From Planctomycetaceae bacterium (GTDB taxonomy: Bacteria; Planctomycetota; Phycisphaerae; Phycisphaerales; SM1A02), in the NCBI GenBank assembly GCA_027490145.1, contig JAIXYQ010000006.1, forward strand, positions 124,001 to 188,000: a stretch of 64,000 bases of DNA, given 5' to 3'. The position numbers and the translations under genes are program-made. How positions within the stretch are numbered: position 1 is the stretch's first letter; the number at the start of each line of letters is the position of its first letter. The notes below the pieces were generated by a model that saw only the letters and a program-made list of their open reading frames with translations, did not search any database and was not told the DNA's origin. Below, one piece after another: positions 1 through 8,495 of this stretch.

Positions 1-1
1 C

Positions 2-1189
2 ACGATCGAGGACGCCCAGGGCCACGTGCTCGACCTCCATCACCTGCCGGCCAAGAGCCGCATCGTGGTCGAGGATGGCCAGGCCGTCGCCGCAGGCGCG
101 GCCCTCGCCATCCAGTCGAAGGGCGAGGAACGCCGCAGCGCCGACATCGTCGGTGGTCTGCCGCGCGTCACCGAGATCTTCGAGGCACGCCTGCCGCGTG
201 ACCCGGCCGTCATGGCCCGCGTCGCCGGTCGGGTCGAGCTCATGCCCAACGAGCGCAAGGGCAAGATGACCATCCGCATCCACGTCGAGGGTGCGAAGGA
301 CATGCACGAAGACCACCATGCCCTGCAGGGCAAGCGCCTGCTCGTCCACACGGGCGACGTGGTCGAGGCCGGTCAGCCGCTGACCGACGGTGCCCGCACC
401 CCCGCCGAGATCCTCGCGATCAACGGCGAGGAAGCCCTCTACCAGTACATGCTGGACGAGATCCAGAACGTGTACCGCGCGCAGGGCGTGCCGATCGCCG
501 ACAAGCACATCGAGGTCATCCTCCGTCAGATGCTCTCGAAGGTGCGCGTGGCCGATCCGGGCGACAGCGACCTCTTGCCCAACGACGTCATCGAGCGCTA
601 CCGGCACGCGCAGGTCAACGCCGAGCTCGCCGGCTCGCTCAAGGTGGTCGACGCCGGCGGAACGCTGCTGGTGAACGGCAAGGTCTATCCCAAGGACGAG
701 ATCAAGGAAGCCAACGCAGCGGCGGAAGAAGCCGGCAAGGAGCCTGCCAAGACGGTCAAGACCAAGCCGGCCCGCGTGCGAACGTTGCTCCTGGGCATCA
801 CGAAGGCCAGCCTCCAGAGCGAGTCGTTCCTCTCGGGTGCGAGCTTCCAGGAGACCACCAAGGTGCTCACGGAGGCGGCGCTCAAGGGTGCCGTCGACAC
901 GCTCCAGGGCCTCAAGGAGAACGTCCTCCTGGGTCACCTGATCCCGGCCGGTACGGGCTTCGAACCCTACGCCACGCTGCGCATCCGCAAGCTCGTCGAC
1001 GAGCCGGCGGGCAGCGAGTCGAGCGATCATGGCTACCTCGCCGGTGCCACCGACGAGGCAGAACTGCATGGCGCCGAGCGTCCGGGCGAAAGCCCCACGA
1101 TCAGCGACCTGTCGGCCTTCACGCCTCAGGAGCAGTACGTGGCCGATGGCGGCGAGTCGACCGAGTCGACGCGCGACGACGGCGAGTGA
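2..1189 (+). CDS. rpoC: DNA-directed RNA polymerase subunit beta', C-terminal part (5' truncated by window)
   Basis: This is the C-terminal 395 residues of the beta' subunit; the reading frame is open from the first bases, so the gene begins upstream of the window. The run DIVGGLPRVTEIFEAR, near visible residue 48, is the universal beta' motif. Near visible residues 275-310 are SFLSGASFQETTKVL and NVLLGHLIPAGTGF, the conserved C-terminal region that packs near the active centre and holds omega. The last 50 residues are acidic and serine-rich and are not conserved. A strong terminator follows 42 bases after the stop, so this is probably the end of the rpoBC transcript. The omega subunit gene is far away in the same window (29579-29803). 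Confidence 0.97.
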   Translation, partial: TIEDAQGHVLDLHHLPAKSRIVVEDGQAVAAGAALAIQSKGEERRSADIVGGLPRVTEIFEARLPRDPAVMARVAGRVELMPNERKGKMTIRIHVEGAKDMHEDHHALQGKRLLVHTGDVVEAGQPLTDGARTPAEILAINGEEALYQYMLDEIQNVYRAQGVPIADKHIEVILRQMLSKVRVADPGDSDLLPNDVIERYRHAQVNAELAGSLKVVDAGGTLLVNGKVYPKDEIKEANAAAEEAGKEPAKTVKTKPARVRTLLLGITKASLQSESFLSGASFQETTKVLTEAALKGAVDTLQGLKENVLLGHLIPAGTGFEPYATLRIRKLVDEPAGSESSDHGYLAGATDEAELHGAERPGESPTISDLSAFTPQEQYVADGGESTESTRDDGE

Positions 1190-1231
1190 CTCCCGGTGCG
1201 CGAAGGCGCGCACGCTTGATGCAATCACCCC

Positions 1232-1260
1232 AAGGCCCCGGCACCCGCCGGGGCCTTTCT
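1232..1260 (+). terminator. Intrinsic terminator after rpoC
   Basis: A perfect 10-base-pair stem (AAGGCCCCGG with CCGGGGCCTT) closes a 6-base loop and is followed by TCTCATTC. It lies 42 bases past the rpoC stop codon and is the best terminator in the window. Confidence 0.85.
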
Positions 1261-1346
1261 CATTCACGAACGGGCGGAGCGAACACTCGCGCCCGGGGGC
1301 ACGCAAGGGCAGCACGAACCGCACCCGGTCCTGCCGCGCGTGCGCC

Positions 1347-1352
1347 TAGACT
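1347..1352 (+). promoter_or_regulatory. -10 box of a leaderless promoter
   Basis: TAGACT ends 6 bases before the ATG at 1359, which puts the expected transcription start on the A of the start codon. There is no Shine-Dalgarno sequence and no recognisable -35 box. Confidence 0.6.
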
Positions 1353-1358
1353 CGGCGC

Positions 1359-1820
1359 ATGGCCGACGAGTGGTACAAGGACGGGCTCCGCTTCGAGTGC
1401 ACCATGTGCGGCAACTGCTGCACGGGTGGCGAGGGCGCCGTGTGGTTCACGGACGAGGAAGGCAAGGCGATGGCCGCAGAGCTCGGGCTGCCGCACGAGG
1501 AATTCCTCGCCCGCTACACGCGGGTCGTCCGGGACCGTCGCAGCCTGACCGAGCACTCGACGCCGCACGGGATGGACTGCACCTTCCTGGACCGGGACAC
1601 GATCCCCGGCAAGGCCCTGTGCAAGGTCTATCGCTCGCGGCCGAGCCAGTGCCGTACGTGGCCGTTCTGGCCGGACAACCTCGAGAGCCGCCGGGCCTGG
1701 TTGCTGGCGAAGAAGCATGCCCCATGCCCGGGCATGGATCAGGGCAAGCTCGTGCCGATCGAGCAGATCAGGATCCAGCGGGATCTTGACCTGCGCGACA
1801 ACGGCGATGCGCCATGGTGA
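1359..1820 (+). CDS. YkgJ-family cysteine cluster protein
   Basis: This 153-residue protein has the diagnostic C-x2-C-x2-C-C cluster at residues 14-21 (CTMCGNCC), followed by three more cysteines in the segments CTFLDRD, CKVYRSRPSQC and RTWPFWP. That is the pattern of the YkgJ/UPF0153 family (COG0727), small soluble proteins thought to bind zinc or an Fe-S cluster; their biochemical role is not established. The start at 1359 is supported by a TAGACT box placed for a leaderless mRNA. The next gene overlaps the 3' end by 7 bases and encodes a second member of the family, so the two are probably translated together. Confidence 0.85.
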   Translation: MADEWYKDGLRFECTMCGNCCTGGEGAVWFTDEEGKAMAAELGLPHEEFLARYTRVVRDRRSLTEHSTPHGMDCTFLDRDTIPGKALCKVYRSRPSQCRTWPFWPDNLESRRAWLLAKKHAPCPGMDQGKLVPIEQIRIQRDLDLRDNGDAPW

Positions 1821-2299
1821 TCGATCCGTCGGTGATCGCCCGTTGGCGTGAAGCCGCAGCATCCGGTGATGCGCAGGCCACGATCGACCGGCTCCACGCG
1901 GCCATCGCCGAGGAGGTCCGACGGCAGCGACCCCTGTGCGTGAGCAGCGGCCGATGCTGCGGTTTCGAGGCCCATGGCCACCGTCTCTACCTCACCGGGC
2001 TCGAGACCGCATGGACGTGGTCGAGACTGGAACGTCGCCCCACCGTGACGGAGGTCGAGTCCGCCATGTCCCGCGGATCGTGCCCCTTCCTGGCGGGCGG
2101 CTGCAGCGTGCACGGCGTCCGTCCCCCCGGCTGCCGGATCTACTTCTGCGACCGTGATCCCGCCGGTTGGCAGTCGGCGCTGGCCGAGCGCTGCCACCAC
2201 GAGATCAAGGCCCTCCACGACCGCCTGGACGTGCCGTACCGCTACGCGGAGTGGCGTTCGCTCTTGATGGGTTTCGCAGCGGCCGATGTCGCTTCGTGA
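1814..2299 (+). CDS. YkgJ-like cysteine cluster protein with a changed cluster
   Basis: The 161-residue product resembles its upstream neighbour: a cysteine cluster near residues 42-49 (CVSSGRCC), then CPFLAGGC and CRIYFC in the second half. The canonical C-x2-C-x2-C-C pattern is broken, with serine 45 where the second cysteine should be. It may bind metal with altered ligands. An N-terminal segment rich in Ala, Arg and Glu looks helical. The ATG overlaps the upstream stop region by 7 bases, which suggests coupling. It is most likely a divergent YkgJ relative; no substrate or partner can be inferred. Confidence 0.75.
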   Translation: MVIDPSVIARWREAAASGDAQATIDRLHAAIAEEVRRQRPLCVSSGRCCGFEAHGHRLYLTGLETAWTWSRLERRPTVTEVESAMSRGSCPFLAGGCSVHGVRPPGCRIYFCDRDPAGWQSALAERCHHEIKALHDRLDVPYRYAEWRSLLMGFAAADVAS

Positions 2300-2315
2300 T
2301 TCATCCGCGCGCCCC

Positions 2316-2321
2316 TACCAT
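2316..2321 (+). promoter_or_regulatory. -10 box of a leaderless promoter
   Basis: TACCAT ends 6 bases before the ATG at 2328. It supports that ATG as the true start rather than the in-frame ATG at 2286, which lies inside the upstream gene. Confidence 0.55.
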
Positions 2322-2327
2322 CGCGTC

Positions 2328-3287
2328 ATGGACACCTACCGGATCAGGACCGACCTCGAACGCGCCAAGGTCGGTTCGTACGCGCTGCCCTTGGGCCTCG
2401 AGCCGGTCGACCTGCCGGAGCCGACGCAGGGCTACGTGGTGAACATGAACATCGCCGAGGGCGAGGAACCCGATACCTACGCGTTCCACGTCGTGGTGAG
2501 CCACGACCGGCTCAAGCCCCTGATCCAGGACGCCTTCGACCTGATGCCCGAATCGGTGATGCCGATCGTCGAGGTCGGCTCGCGCGATGCCTATCGCAAC
2601 CTCGACGTCTACCTCGGCCGCAAGGAACTGCCCTTCGACGAGTTCGAGGCCGTCTGGAAGGAGTACGAGCCGATCATCTACGAGGATGCCTCGATCGGCG
2701 TCGGCTGCAACGCCGAGGAGCCCTTCGTCGAGGTCTTCATGGATTCCTGGAAGGGCCTGTGCATCACGGTGCCCGTGTCCATGCGGCGCCAGGTCCAGCG
2801 GCTGCTGCAGAAGCATGGCCTGCGCGAGGTGCAGGAGACCTGGCCGGAGTCGCTCGAGCGCGCGACCGAGCCGCCGACCAAGCCTCGTGAGGTCCTTGCC
2901 CTGGATGACCTCAAGTGCCCTGACCTCGACGACATCCTGATGCAGTTGCGGGATGCGCTCGACCTCGAACTCAACATCGATCCCGGCGCCAACCTCGACG
3001 AGGGCGGACGCGAACTCGGCATGACGCTGTGGTTCGCCACCGTGCTCGCCGGGCGCGTCGGGCATCGTGACAAGGGTGCCTACGTGTCGCTGTGGGCGAC
3101 CGCGGGTTCCATGACCGAGCTCGAGGACCTGGCCGTGCGCGAGGTCGAAAAGCTCCAGGGCTACACCTTCGACGGCTTCTACACCTGTGACAGGGTGGCG
3201 TACGACGATCGTCCGGACGAACTCGGCGACCTGCCGCCGCGACGCCTGATCGCCCAGGTCCACCAGGTCAACGTGGACGAGTGGTGA
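2328..3287 (+). CDS. Conserved-looking protein of unknown function
   Basis: I do not recognise this 319-residue soluble protein. It begins MDTYRIRTDLERAKVG and is acidic, with alternating hydrophobic stretches and no signal peptide, membrane segment or repeat. The middle part has a cysteine in a GVGCNAEEPF context. Codon use and GC skew match neighbouring genes, and the frame is continuous, so it is a real gene. The start at 2328 is chosen because a -10 box lies 6 bases upstream; an in-frame ATG at 2286 would overlap the previous gene. It is read convergently with livF, with a hairpin between them. Confidence 0.7.
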   Translation: MDTYRIRTDLERAKVGSYALPLGLEPVDLPEPTQGYVVNMNIAEGEEPDTYAFHVVVSHDRLKPLIQDAFDLMPESVMPIVEVGSRDAYRNLDVYLGRKELPFDEFEAVWKEYEPIIYEDASIGVGCNAEEPFVEVFMDSWKGLCITVPVSMRRQVQRLLQKHGLREVQETWPESLERATEPPTKPREVLALDDLKCPDLDDILMQLRDALDLELNIDPGANLDEGGRELGMTLWFATVLAGRVGHRDKGAYVSLWATAGSMTELEDLAVREVEKLQGYTFDGFYTCDRVAYDDRPDELGDLPPRRLIAQVHQVNVDEW

Positions 3288-3294
3288 TCCCGCC

Positions 3295-3311
3295 GCGCGC
3301 CCATGGCGCGC
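3295..3311. terminator. Possible bidirectional terminator between convergent genes
   Basis: A 7-base-pair stem (GCGCGCC with GGCGCGC) with a 3-base loop lies between the stop codons of the unknown protein and livF. There is no T run on either side, so the call rests on position and stem strength alone. Confidence 0.35.
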
Positions 3312-3321
3312 ACTCCGCGGC

Positions 3322-4071
3322 TCAGCCCTCGCCCAGGTACGCGCGTCGGATGCGATCATCGCCGAGCAGCTCCGCACCCGAACCCGTGAAGGTGGTGCGG
3401 CCGGTCTCGAGCACGTAGGCACGATGCGAGAGCTTCAGCGCGGCCCGGGCATTCTGCTCGACCAGCAGCACCGTCAGGCCGTTGCGGTTCAGCTCCTTCA
3501 CCGCCTCGAAGATGCGCGCCACCAGCAAGGGAGCGATCCCCATGCTCGGCTCGTCCATCATCAGCAGGCGTGGACGGCTCATCAGCGCGCGGCCGATGGC
3601 CAGCATCTGTTGCTCGCCACCCGAGAGGGTTCCCGCAAGCTGGCTCGCCCGGTCCGACAGGACCGGGAACAGTTCATGCACGCGTGCCAGGTCGGGCGCA
3701 AGGTCGTCGTTGCGCAGGTATCCGCCCATCTCGAGGTTCTCGCGCACGGTCAGCCTCGGGAAGACGCGGCGACCCTCGGGGACCTGGGCCAGACCATCCG
3801 CCACGATGCGGTCGGCGCGCTCGCCATCGATGCGACGGCCCTCGAACTCGACCGACCCCGCCGTGGCGCGCACGATGCCCGAGATCGCCATGAGCGTGGT
3901 GCTCTTGCCGGCGCCGTTGGCACCGATGAGCGAGACGATCTCGCCCACACGCACCTCGAGGCTGACCTCGCGGAGCGCTTCGATGGCGCCGTACCGGGCA
4001 GCGAGCCCGTCCACGCGCAGCATGACCGGGGATCCGGCCGCCGCGGTCGATCCTCGAGGGGCCGCACTCAT
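3322..4071 (-). CDS. livF: Branched-chain amino acid type ABC importer, ATP-binding protein LivF
   Basis: This 249-residue ATPase is the second nucleotide-binding subunit of a Liv-type (HAAT) importer. Walker A GANGAGKST is at residues 50-58, the signature LSGGEQQ at 149-155 and Walker B with the catalytic Glu (LLMMDEPS) at 169-176. The run GLAQVPEGRRVFPRLTV, which contains the Q-loop region, is typical of LivF. The 16 residues before the ATPase fold are rich in Ala and Ser and slightly longer than usual, so a start at the internal Met17 is possible. The start overlaps the livG stop by 4 bases (ATGA), which means translational coupling at the end of the livKHMGF operon. Confidence 0.93.
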   Translation of the reverse strand: MSAAPRGSTAAAGSPVMLRVDGLAARYGAIEALREVSLEVRVGEIVSLIGANGAGKSTTLMAISGIVRATAGSVEFEGRRIDGERADRIVADGLAQVPEGRRVFPRLTVRENLEMGGYLRNDDLAPDLARVHELFPVLSDRASQLAGTLSGGEQQMLAIGRALMSRPRLLMMDEPSMGIAPLLVARIFEAVKELNRNGLTVLLVEQNARAALKLSHRAYVLETGRTTFTGSGAELLGDDRIRRAYLGEG

Positions 4072-5102
4072 CCTTCGCCCTCCGTGCCCAGGTAGGCCTC
4101 GATGCAGCGACGGTCTGCGCGGATCTCGGCGGGCGTGCCCTGACCGATCAGCTTGCCGTACTGCAGCACGACGATGCGGTCGCTGATGCCCATGACGAGC
4201 TTCATGTGGTGCTCGATGAGGATGACCGTCACGCCTCGGTCGCGGACCCGGCGGATGAGGTCCATGAGTTCGACCACTTCGGACGGATTCATGCCCGCCG
4301 CCGGCTCATCGAGCAGCAACACGGCGGGACGGCTCGCCAAGGCGCGGGCGATCTCCAGGCGACGCCGGTGGCCGTACGGAAGGCTGCCGGCGGCCTCATG
4401 CGCCCGCTCGGAGAGCCCCACGAACGCGAGCAGATCGAGCGCCTCGCGCTCGGTCCATGCCCGCTCGCGCGAAAAGGCCGGCAGGCGGAAGAGGTTGGTC
4501 CAGAAGCCGCTGTGCATGCGACTGTCCATGCCGACGAGCACGTTCTCGACGAGGCTCAGGTCGGTGAACAAGCGGATGTTCTGGAAGGTGCGGGCGAGGC
4601 CCGCGCGCGCGATCAGGTCGGGCGTCCGACGCGAGCGCTGCCAGAGCGCCACGACGGTCCCCGCCCCGACTCCGGCGCCGAGGATCGCCGGCAGGACGCC
4701 CCAGGCGAACGGGACGGCGCGGGCGGCGGCAAGCGCATCACCGGCGGCCTTGCCCCACGGGAATGGCTGGTTGAGGACGTAGTTCGCCGCGATGCCGACG
4801 GTCCAGAGTTCCTGCACGTTGATGGCCAGGAACGCACTCAGCCCGGCGAGGATCGCCACCACGGCCGCGCGCCAGGCGAGCCGCGCATCGGGTTCCAGCC
4901 GGACCGGCGAGCCCTTGAAGCGGACCGAGCCTTCGGTGGGTTCATAGACCCCGGTGATCGCGTTGAAGAGCGTGGTCTTGCCGGCACCGTTGGGACCGAT
5001 CACCGCGAAGATCTGGCCCTGGTCGACGTTGAAGGAGACGTCATCGACGGCGGTGAGCCCACCGAAGCGCATCGTGATGCCGCGCACCTCGAGAAGGCTC
5101 AT
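4068..5102 (-). CDS. livG: Liv-type ABC importer ATP-binding protein LivG with an inserted membrane hairpin
   Basis: The ATPase motifs are complete: Walker A GPNGAGKT (36-43), Q-loop region ARTFQNIRLF (170-179), the signature region LPYGHRRRLE (241-250) and Walker B LLLDEPAAG (262-270). LIEHHMKLVMGISDRI contains the switch histidine and is typical of LivG. At 344 residues the protein is about 90 longer than a standard LivG (about 255). The excess lies between Walker A and the Q-loop (roughly residues 69-160) and holds two hydrophobic segments, about 76-95 and 131-154, joined by an aromatic loop with NQPFPWG. I infer that this hairpin tethers or docks the ATPase to the membrane. It overlaps livM by 4 bases and livF by 4 bases. 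Confidence 0.9.
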   Translation of the reverse strand: MSLLEVRGITMRFGGLTAVDDVSFNVDQGQIFAVIGPNGAGKTTLFNAITGVYEPTEGSVRFKGSPVRLEPDARLAWRAAVVAILAGLSAFLAINVQELWTVGIAANYVLNQPFPWGKAAGDALAAARAVPFAWGVLPAILGAGVGAGTVVALWQRSRRTPDLIARAGLARTFQNIRLFTDLSLVENVLVGMDSRMHSGFWTNLFRLPAFSRERAWTEREALDLLAFVGLSERAHEAAGSLPYGHRRRLEIARALASRPAVLLLDEPAAGMNPSEVVELMDLIRRVRDRGVTVILIEHHMKLVMGISDRIVVLQYGKLIGQGTPAEIRADRRCIEAYLGTEGEG

Positions 5103-6106
5103 GAGGACCCCCCTTCAAGCCGCGGCGGCAGCAGGCCGTCCGGCTTCAGTCGCACGACCAGGATCAGCGCAAGGCCGAAGATCAGGTACTTCCAGTTGTT
5201 GGGGCTGGCCAGCACGTTCGAGGCGTTGCCCACGCCGGCGGCCCCGGCCCAATCGGCGAGCTTGACCAGGACCAGCGAGTTCATGCCCACCATGACGACG
5301 GCGCCCACGAGGGTTCCCGCAACGCTTCCCATGCCGCCCACGATCACGATGCACAAGGCGAGGATCGACACCTGGAAGTCGTAGCTCGCGGGTTCCCCGG
5401 TCGAACTCAGGAGCGCGGCGAAGAGCGCACCACCGAGCGCGGCCAGCGCACTGCCGGTGGCGAAGGCGATCATCTTCGTGCGCTTGGGGGGGATGCCCAT
5501 GCACTGGCTCGCCAAGGCATCTTCGCGGATGGACAACCACGCGCGCCCCGAACGGCTGCGCTCTAGACGGCGCACGGCCAGCACCGCAAGGAGCACGAAG
5601 CCAAGCAGCAGCCAGTACCAGCCCCGCTCCTGCTGGAGCTCGAGCGTCCAGGGCCCGAAGGTCGGCCGCGGCAGCGGGTTGATCCCCTGCGTGCCCTTGG
5701 TGACAGCATCCAGGTTCTTCAGCACATCGAGGGTGATCTCGCCGAAGCCCATGGTGACGATCGCGAGGTAGTCACCACTCAGGCCGAGCGTGGGCGCCCC
5801 GAGCAGGAAGCCCGCCACGGCGCCGATGGCCACCGTGGCCAGGATCCCCCACCAGAACCCGATCTGGAAGGGATAGATGTCGCTCGTCAGGATCGCGAAC
5901 GTGTAGGCGCCGATGGCCATGAACGCCGCCATGCCGAGGTTCAGGAGCCCCGTGAACCCGGTGACCACGTTCAGCCCGAGCCCCACGAGCGAGAAGACGA
6001 AGATCGCCTGGAAGGCGTCGTAGAAGAGACCGGTCGTCCCCATGAACAGGGGAAGCGCCGACATGACGGCGAAGTAGGCCAGGATCGGCATCGGCAGGCG
6101 ACGCAT
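5099..6106 (-). CDS. livM: Liv-type ABC importer permease LivM
   Basis: This 335-residue integral membrane protein has eight to nine hydrophobic segments. The family hallmarks are GLNVVTGFTGLLNLGMAAF near residue 45 and, in the C-terminal half, the cytoplasmic loop RSGRAWLSIREDALASQCMG, which contacts the ATPases. The start is the ATG whose A is shared with the last base of the livH stop (TGATG), so translation is coupled. The reading frame stays open far upstream over livH, but that extension is not the gene. Together with LivH it forms the translocation pore for a branched-chain amino acid or a related amide substrate. Confidence 0.93.
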   Translation of the reverse strand: MRRLPMPILAYFAVMSALPLFMGTTGLFYDAFQAIFVFSLVGLGLNVVTGFTGLLNLGMAAFMAIGAYTFAILTSDIYPFQIGFWWGILATVAIGAVAGFLLGAPTLGLSGDYLAIVTMGFGEITLDVLKNLDAVTKGTQGINPLPRPTFGPWTLELQQERGWYWLLLGFVLLAVLAVRRLERSRSGRAWLSIREDALASQCMGIPPKRTKMIAFATGSALAALGGALFAALLSSTGEPASYDFQVSILALCIVIVGGMGSVAGTLVGAVVMVGMNSLVLVKLADWAGAAGVGNASNVLASPNNWKYLIFGLALILVVRLKPDGLLPPRLEGGSS

Positions 6107-7065
6107 CAGACCTTCTCCTTCGCACGCGAGCCGAGCAGGCCACTGGGACGGAAGATGAGGATCAGCACGAGGATGCCGAAGACGATCGTGTTCGTCCAGC
6201 GCGTCTCGAGGTACGCATCGCTCATCGATCGCACCAAGCCGATCACGAGGGCGCCCGTCACCGCTCCGGGCATGCTGCCGATCCCGCCGAGCACGGCCGC
6301 CGTGAAGGCATCCATGCCGGCCCGGTAGCCCATCTGGAACGAGATCGTGTTGTTGTAGAGCGAGTAGATCACGCTCGCGAAGCCGCCGAGCGCACCGCCG
6401 ATGAGGAACGTGGCGCCGATCACGCGATCGGTATCGATGCCCATCAGGCGGGCAGCCACGGGGTTCTGCGCGGTCGCCCGCATGGCCTTGCCAAGCCGGG
6501 TCCGCGTGACGATCCAGGTCAGGCCGACCATCAACGGCACGGTCACGGCCCAGACGAGGACGTCCTTGGGCGTGAACTGCACCAGGGACTCCTCGCCCAA
6601 CAGGTTGGTGTTGGGGACGAGCGCCGGGAAATCCTTGGGCGCCGCCGCCGCCACGCCCCCGGCGAAGACGTCCATGGGCAGGCCGCCCCAGAACAGGCCG
6701 AGGTTCACCAGGATGAAGCTGGCACCGATCGCGCTCACGAGCAGCGAGAGCTTGCTCGCGTTGCGCAGGGGCTTGTACGCCAGGCGATCGACGCCCCAGT
6801 TCAGGACGCCGCAGAACCCGGCGGAGGCGATGAGCATGATCACGACCGCGGCCCATGCCGAGGCTCCCGACCAATCGCCGAGCCCGAGCAGGCCGACCAC
6901 GGTCAGAGCGAGGAAGGCACCGAGCATGAACAGATCGCCGTGGGCGAAGTTGATCAGCTCGATGATGCCGTAGACCATCGTGTACCCGATGGCGATCAGC
7001 GCGATGATCATGCCGTTGGACAGGCCGGTGATGAGTTGCTGCAGGAAGAAGTCAACCCATTCCAT
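6106..7065 (-). CDS. livH: Liv-type ABC importer permease LivH
   Basis: This 319-residue permease begins MEWVDFFLQQLITGLSNG and has about eight membrane segments. The run GYTMVYGIIELINFAHGD near residues 27-44 is the signature of LivH proteins. The EAA-like loop is RLGKAMRATAQNPVAARLMG, just past mid-protein, and GGIGSMPGAVTGALVIG follows in the last third. It differs from E. coli LivH in the size of one periplasmic loop (around VAAAAPKDFPALVPN), as many bacterial homologues do. It is separated from livK by 86 bases, without a convincing terminator, and probably belongs to the same transcript. Confidence 0.93.
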   Translation of the reverse strand: MEWVDFFLQQLITGLSNGMIIALIAIGYTMVYGIIELINFAHGDLFMLGAFLALTVVGLLGLGDWSGASAWAAVVIMLIASAGFCGVLNWGVDRLAYKPLRNASKLSLLVSAIGASFILVNLGLFWGGLPMDVFAGGVAAAAPKDFPALVPNTNLLGEESLVQFTPKDVLVWAVTVPLMVGLTWIVTRTRLGKAMRATAQNPVAARLMGIDTDRVIGATFLIGGALGGFASVIYSLYNNTISFQMGYRAGMDAFTAAVLGGIGSMPGAVTGALVIGLVRSMSDAYLETRWTNTIVFGILVLILIFRPSGLLGSRAKEKV

Positions 7066-7151
7066 CGGTCAGCCTCGGTGGCGGTCTTGCTCCATGGCGC
7101 TCGTGCGCACCGTCATACCCGGCGCGCCAGGCGCCACGCCTCGCTCACGGT

Positions 7152-8372
7152 TCACTCGGTCTTCGAACCCCCGGCGGGCGCATCACCCGCGCGGCGGACG
7201 AAGACGAACTTGCCGTCCTTGACGCTGTTGATGCTCATGACACGGTTTGTCGTGTCTCCATTGGCATCGAAGCTCCAGGTGCCCAGGGCGCCATCGAAGT
7301 CCTTCGTGGCCGAGACGGCCTTCAGGATCGCCGCGCGGTCCTTGGTCGGGGCACGCTTGATGGCGTCGAGCAGCACGCGGGCGGCCTCGTAGCCGTAGAC
7401 CGCATACGCCTCGGGATCGGTACCGAACATCTTGCGGTAGCCCTCGCGGAACTCAGCGCCGCGGCCGGTGAGTTCTGCGGGCGGCAGGCCGCCGAAGGTC
7501 ACGAAGGTGTTGCCCTCGAGGTTGGATGCTCCCGCCGCCTGGATGAACGCTTCCTCGCAGCAGCCATCGGGCACGACGAGCATGCCGGTGAAGCCCACCG
7601 AACGCAGGTCCTTGGCGACCTGGCCACCGTTGCTCTGGGTCGTCCCGCCGAAGAACACGGCATCGGCCTTGGAGAACTTCACCTTCTGAGAGAGCGACTT
7701 GTAGTTGCTGGCCTTGGTGTCGATGCCTTCGAAGCCAGCGATCTCGACCCCGAGCTCCTTGGCCCGCTTCTGGAAGACATCCGCGATGCCCTTTCCATAG
7801 AGCTCGCGGTCATGCAGGATGAAGACCTTCTTGGCGCCGGATCCGGCGACGTGCTCTGCCGCCACCGCACCCTGGAGGTCATCGGTGGGCACGACGCGGA
7901 AGTAATTGATCGAGCCGCTCGGACGGTAGATCGTGGGCTCATTGGCTTCGCCCATGCCCGGCTTGGTCAGGCCCGAGTACGTGTTGGCGGGGCTGATCAT
8001 GACCAGACCCGCCTTGTTCAGTTCAGGCATCGCGATCTTGGCGGCGCCGCTGTTGAAGGTGCCGATGTAGCCCACGATGGTGGGATCGGTCACGGCCTTG
8101 TTGGCGTTCTGCGCCTCGACGGTCGGGTCCCAGTTGCCGCGCTGCGGGCTGGCGTCGTCCCAGTCCTCGTAGACGATCTCATAGCCGTCGATCTTCCCGC
8201 CGACCTCGGCGATGGCCATCTTGATGCCGTTGACGATCGTGCCGGTCTGGGCGTTCGCACTCCCGGTGCGCGGCAGGCTGCTGACGATCTTCAGGGTTCC
8301 GGACTGGGCCAGCGCGGTGGCGCTGGAGGCCAGGGCGAGCACGGCGGCAAGCATCGAGGTCTTCAGGGGCAT
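7152..8372 (-). CDS. livK: Periplasmic substrate-binding protein of Liv-type ABC importer
   Basis: This 406-residue protein has a clear signal peptide (residues 1-22, cleavage after ATALA) and then a type I periplasmic binding fold starting TLKIVSSLPRTGSANAQTG. The segments VGYIGTFNSGAAKIAMPELN, VFILHDRELYGKGIADVF and YAVYGYEAARVLLDAI are typical of Leu/Ile/Val-binding family members (Peripla_BP_6). The ligand cannot be told from sequence; branched-chain amino acids are the default, but amides or urea are possible. The start at 8372 is fixed by GGAG 7 bases upstream and by the signal peptide. It is the first gene of livKHMGF. Confidence 0.92.
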   Translation of the reverse strand: MPLKTSMLAAVLALASSATALAQSGTLKIVSSLPRTGSANAQTGTIVNGIKMAIAEVGGKIDGYEIVYEDWDDASPQRGNWDPTVEAQNANKAVTDPTIVGYIGTFNSGAAKIAMPELNKAGLVMISPANTYSGLTKPGMGEANEPTIYRPSGSINYFRVVPTDDLQGAVAAEHVAGSGAKKVFILHDRELYGKGIADVFQKRAKELGVEIAGFEGIDTKASNYKSLSQKVKFSKADAVFFGGTTQSNGGQVAKDLRSVGFTGMLVVPDGCCEEAFIQAAGASNLEGNTFVTFGGLPPAELTGRGAEFREGYRKMFGTDPEAYAVYGYEAARVLLDAIKRAPTKDRAAILKAVSATKDFDGALGTWSFDANGDTTNRVMSINSVKDGKFVFVRRAGDAPAGGSKTE

Positions 8373-8396
8373 CGAGGGTCTCCGGTTGGGGTCCTG

Positions 8397-8402
8397 ATGG
8401 TA
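8397..8402 (-). promoter_or_regulatory. -10 box of the livKHMGF operon
   Basis: TACCAT on the minus strand lies about 25 bases before the livK start, giving a leader of about 18 bases that contains GGAG. No clear -35 box is present. Confidence 0.45.
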
Positions 8403-8495
8403 GGGCGAATGCCTGCATCGCGGGGGCCCCACCGCCACCCTCGGGCAACCTCCGGGCATCCATGGCACCATGCCCAGGTGCACAGCCCTGCCGAC

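Noticed and set aside
7812-8495. Extension of the plus-strand frame over livK
   Set aside because: livK is clear on the minus strand; only the part beyond its 5' end can be a gene on this strand.
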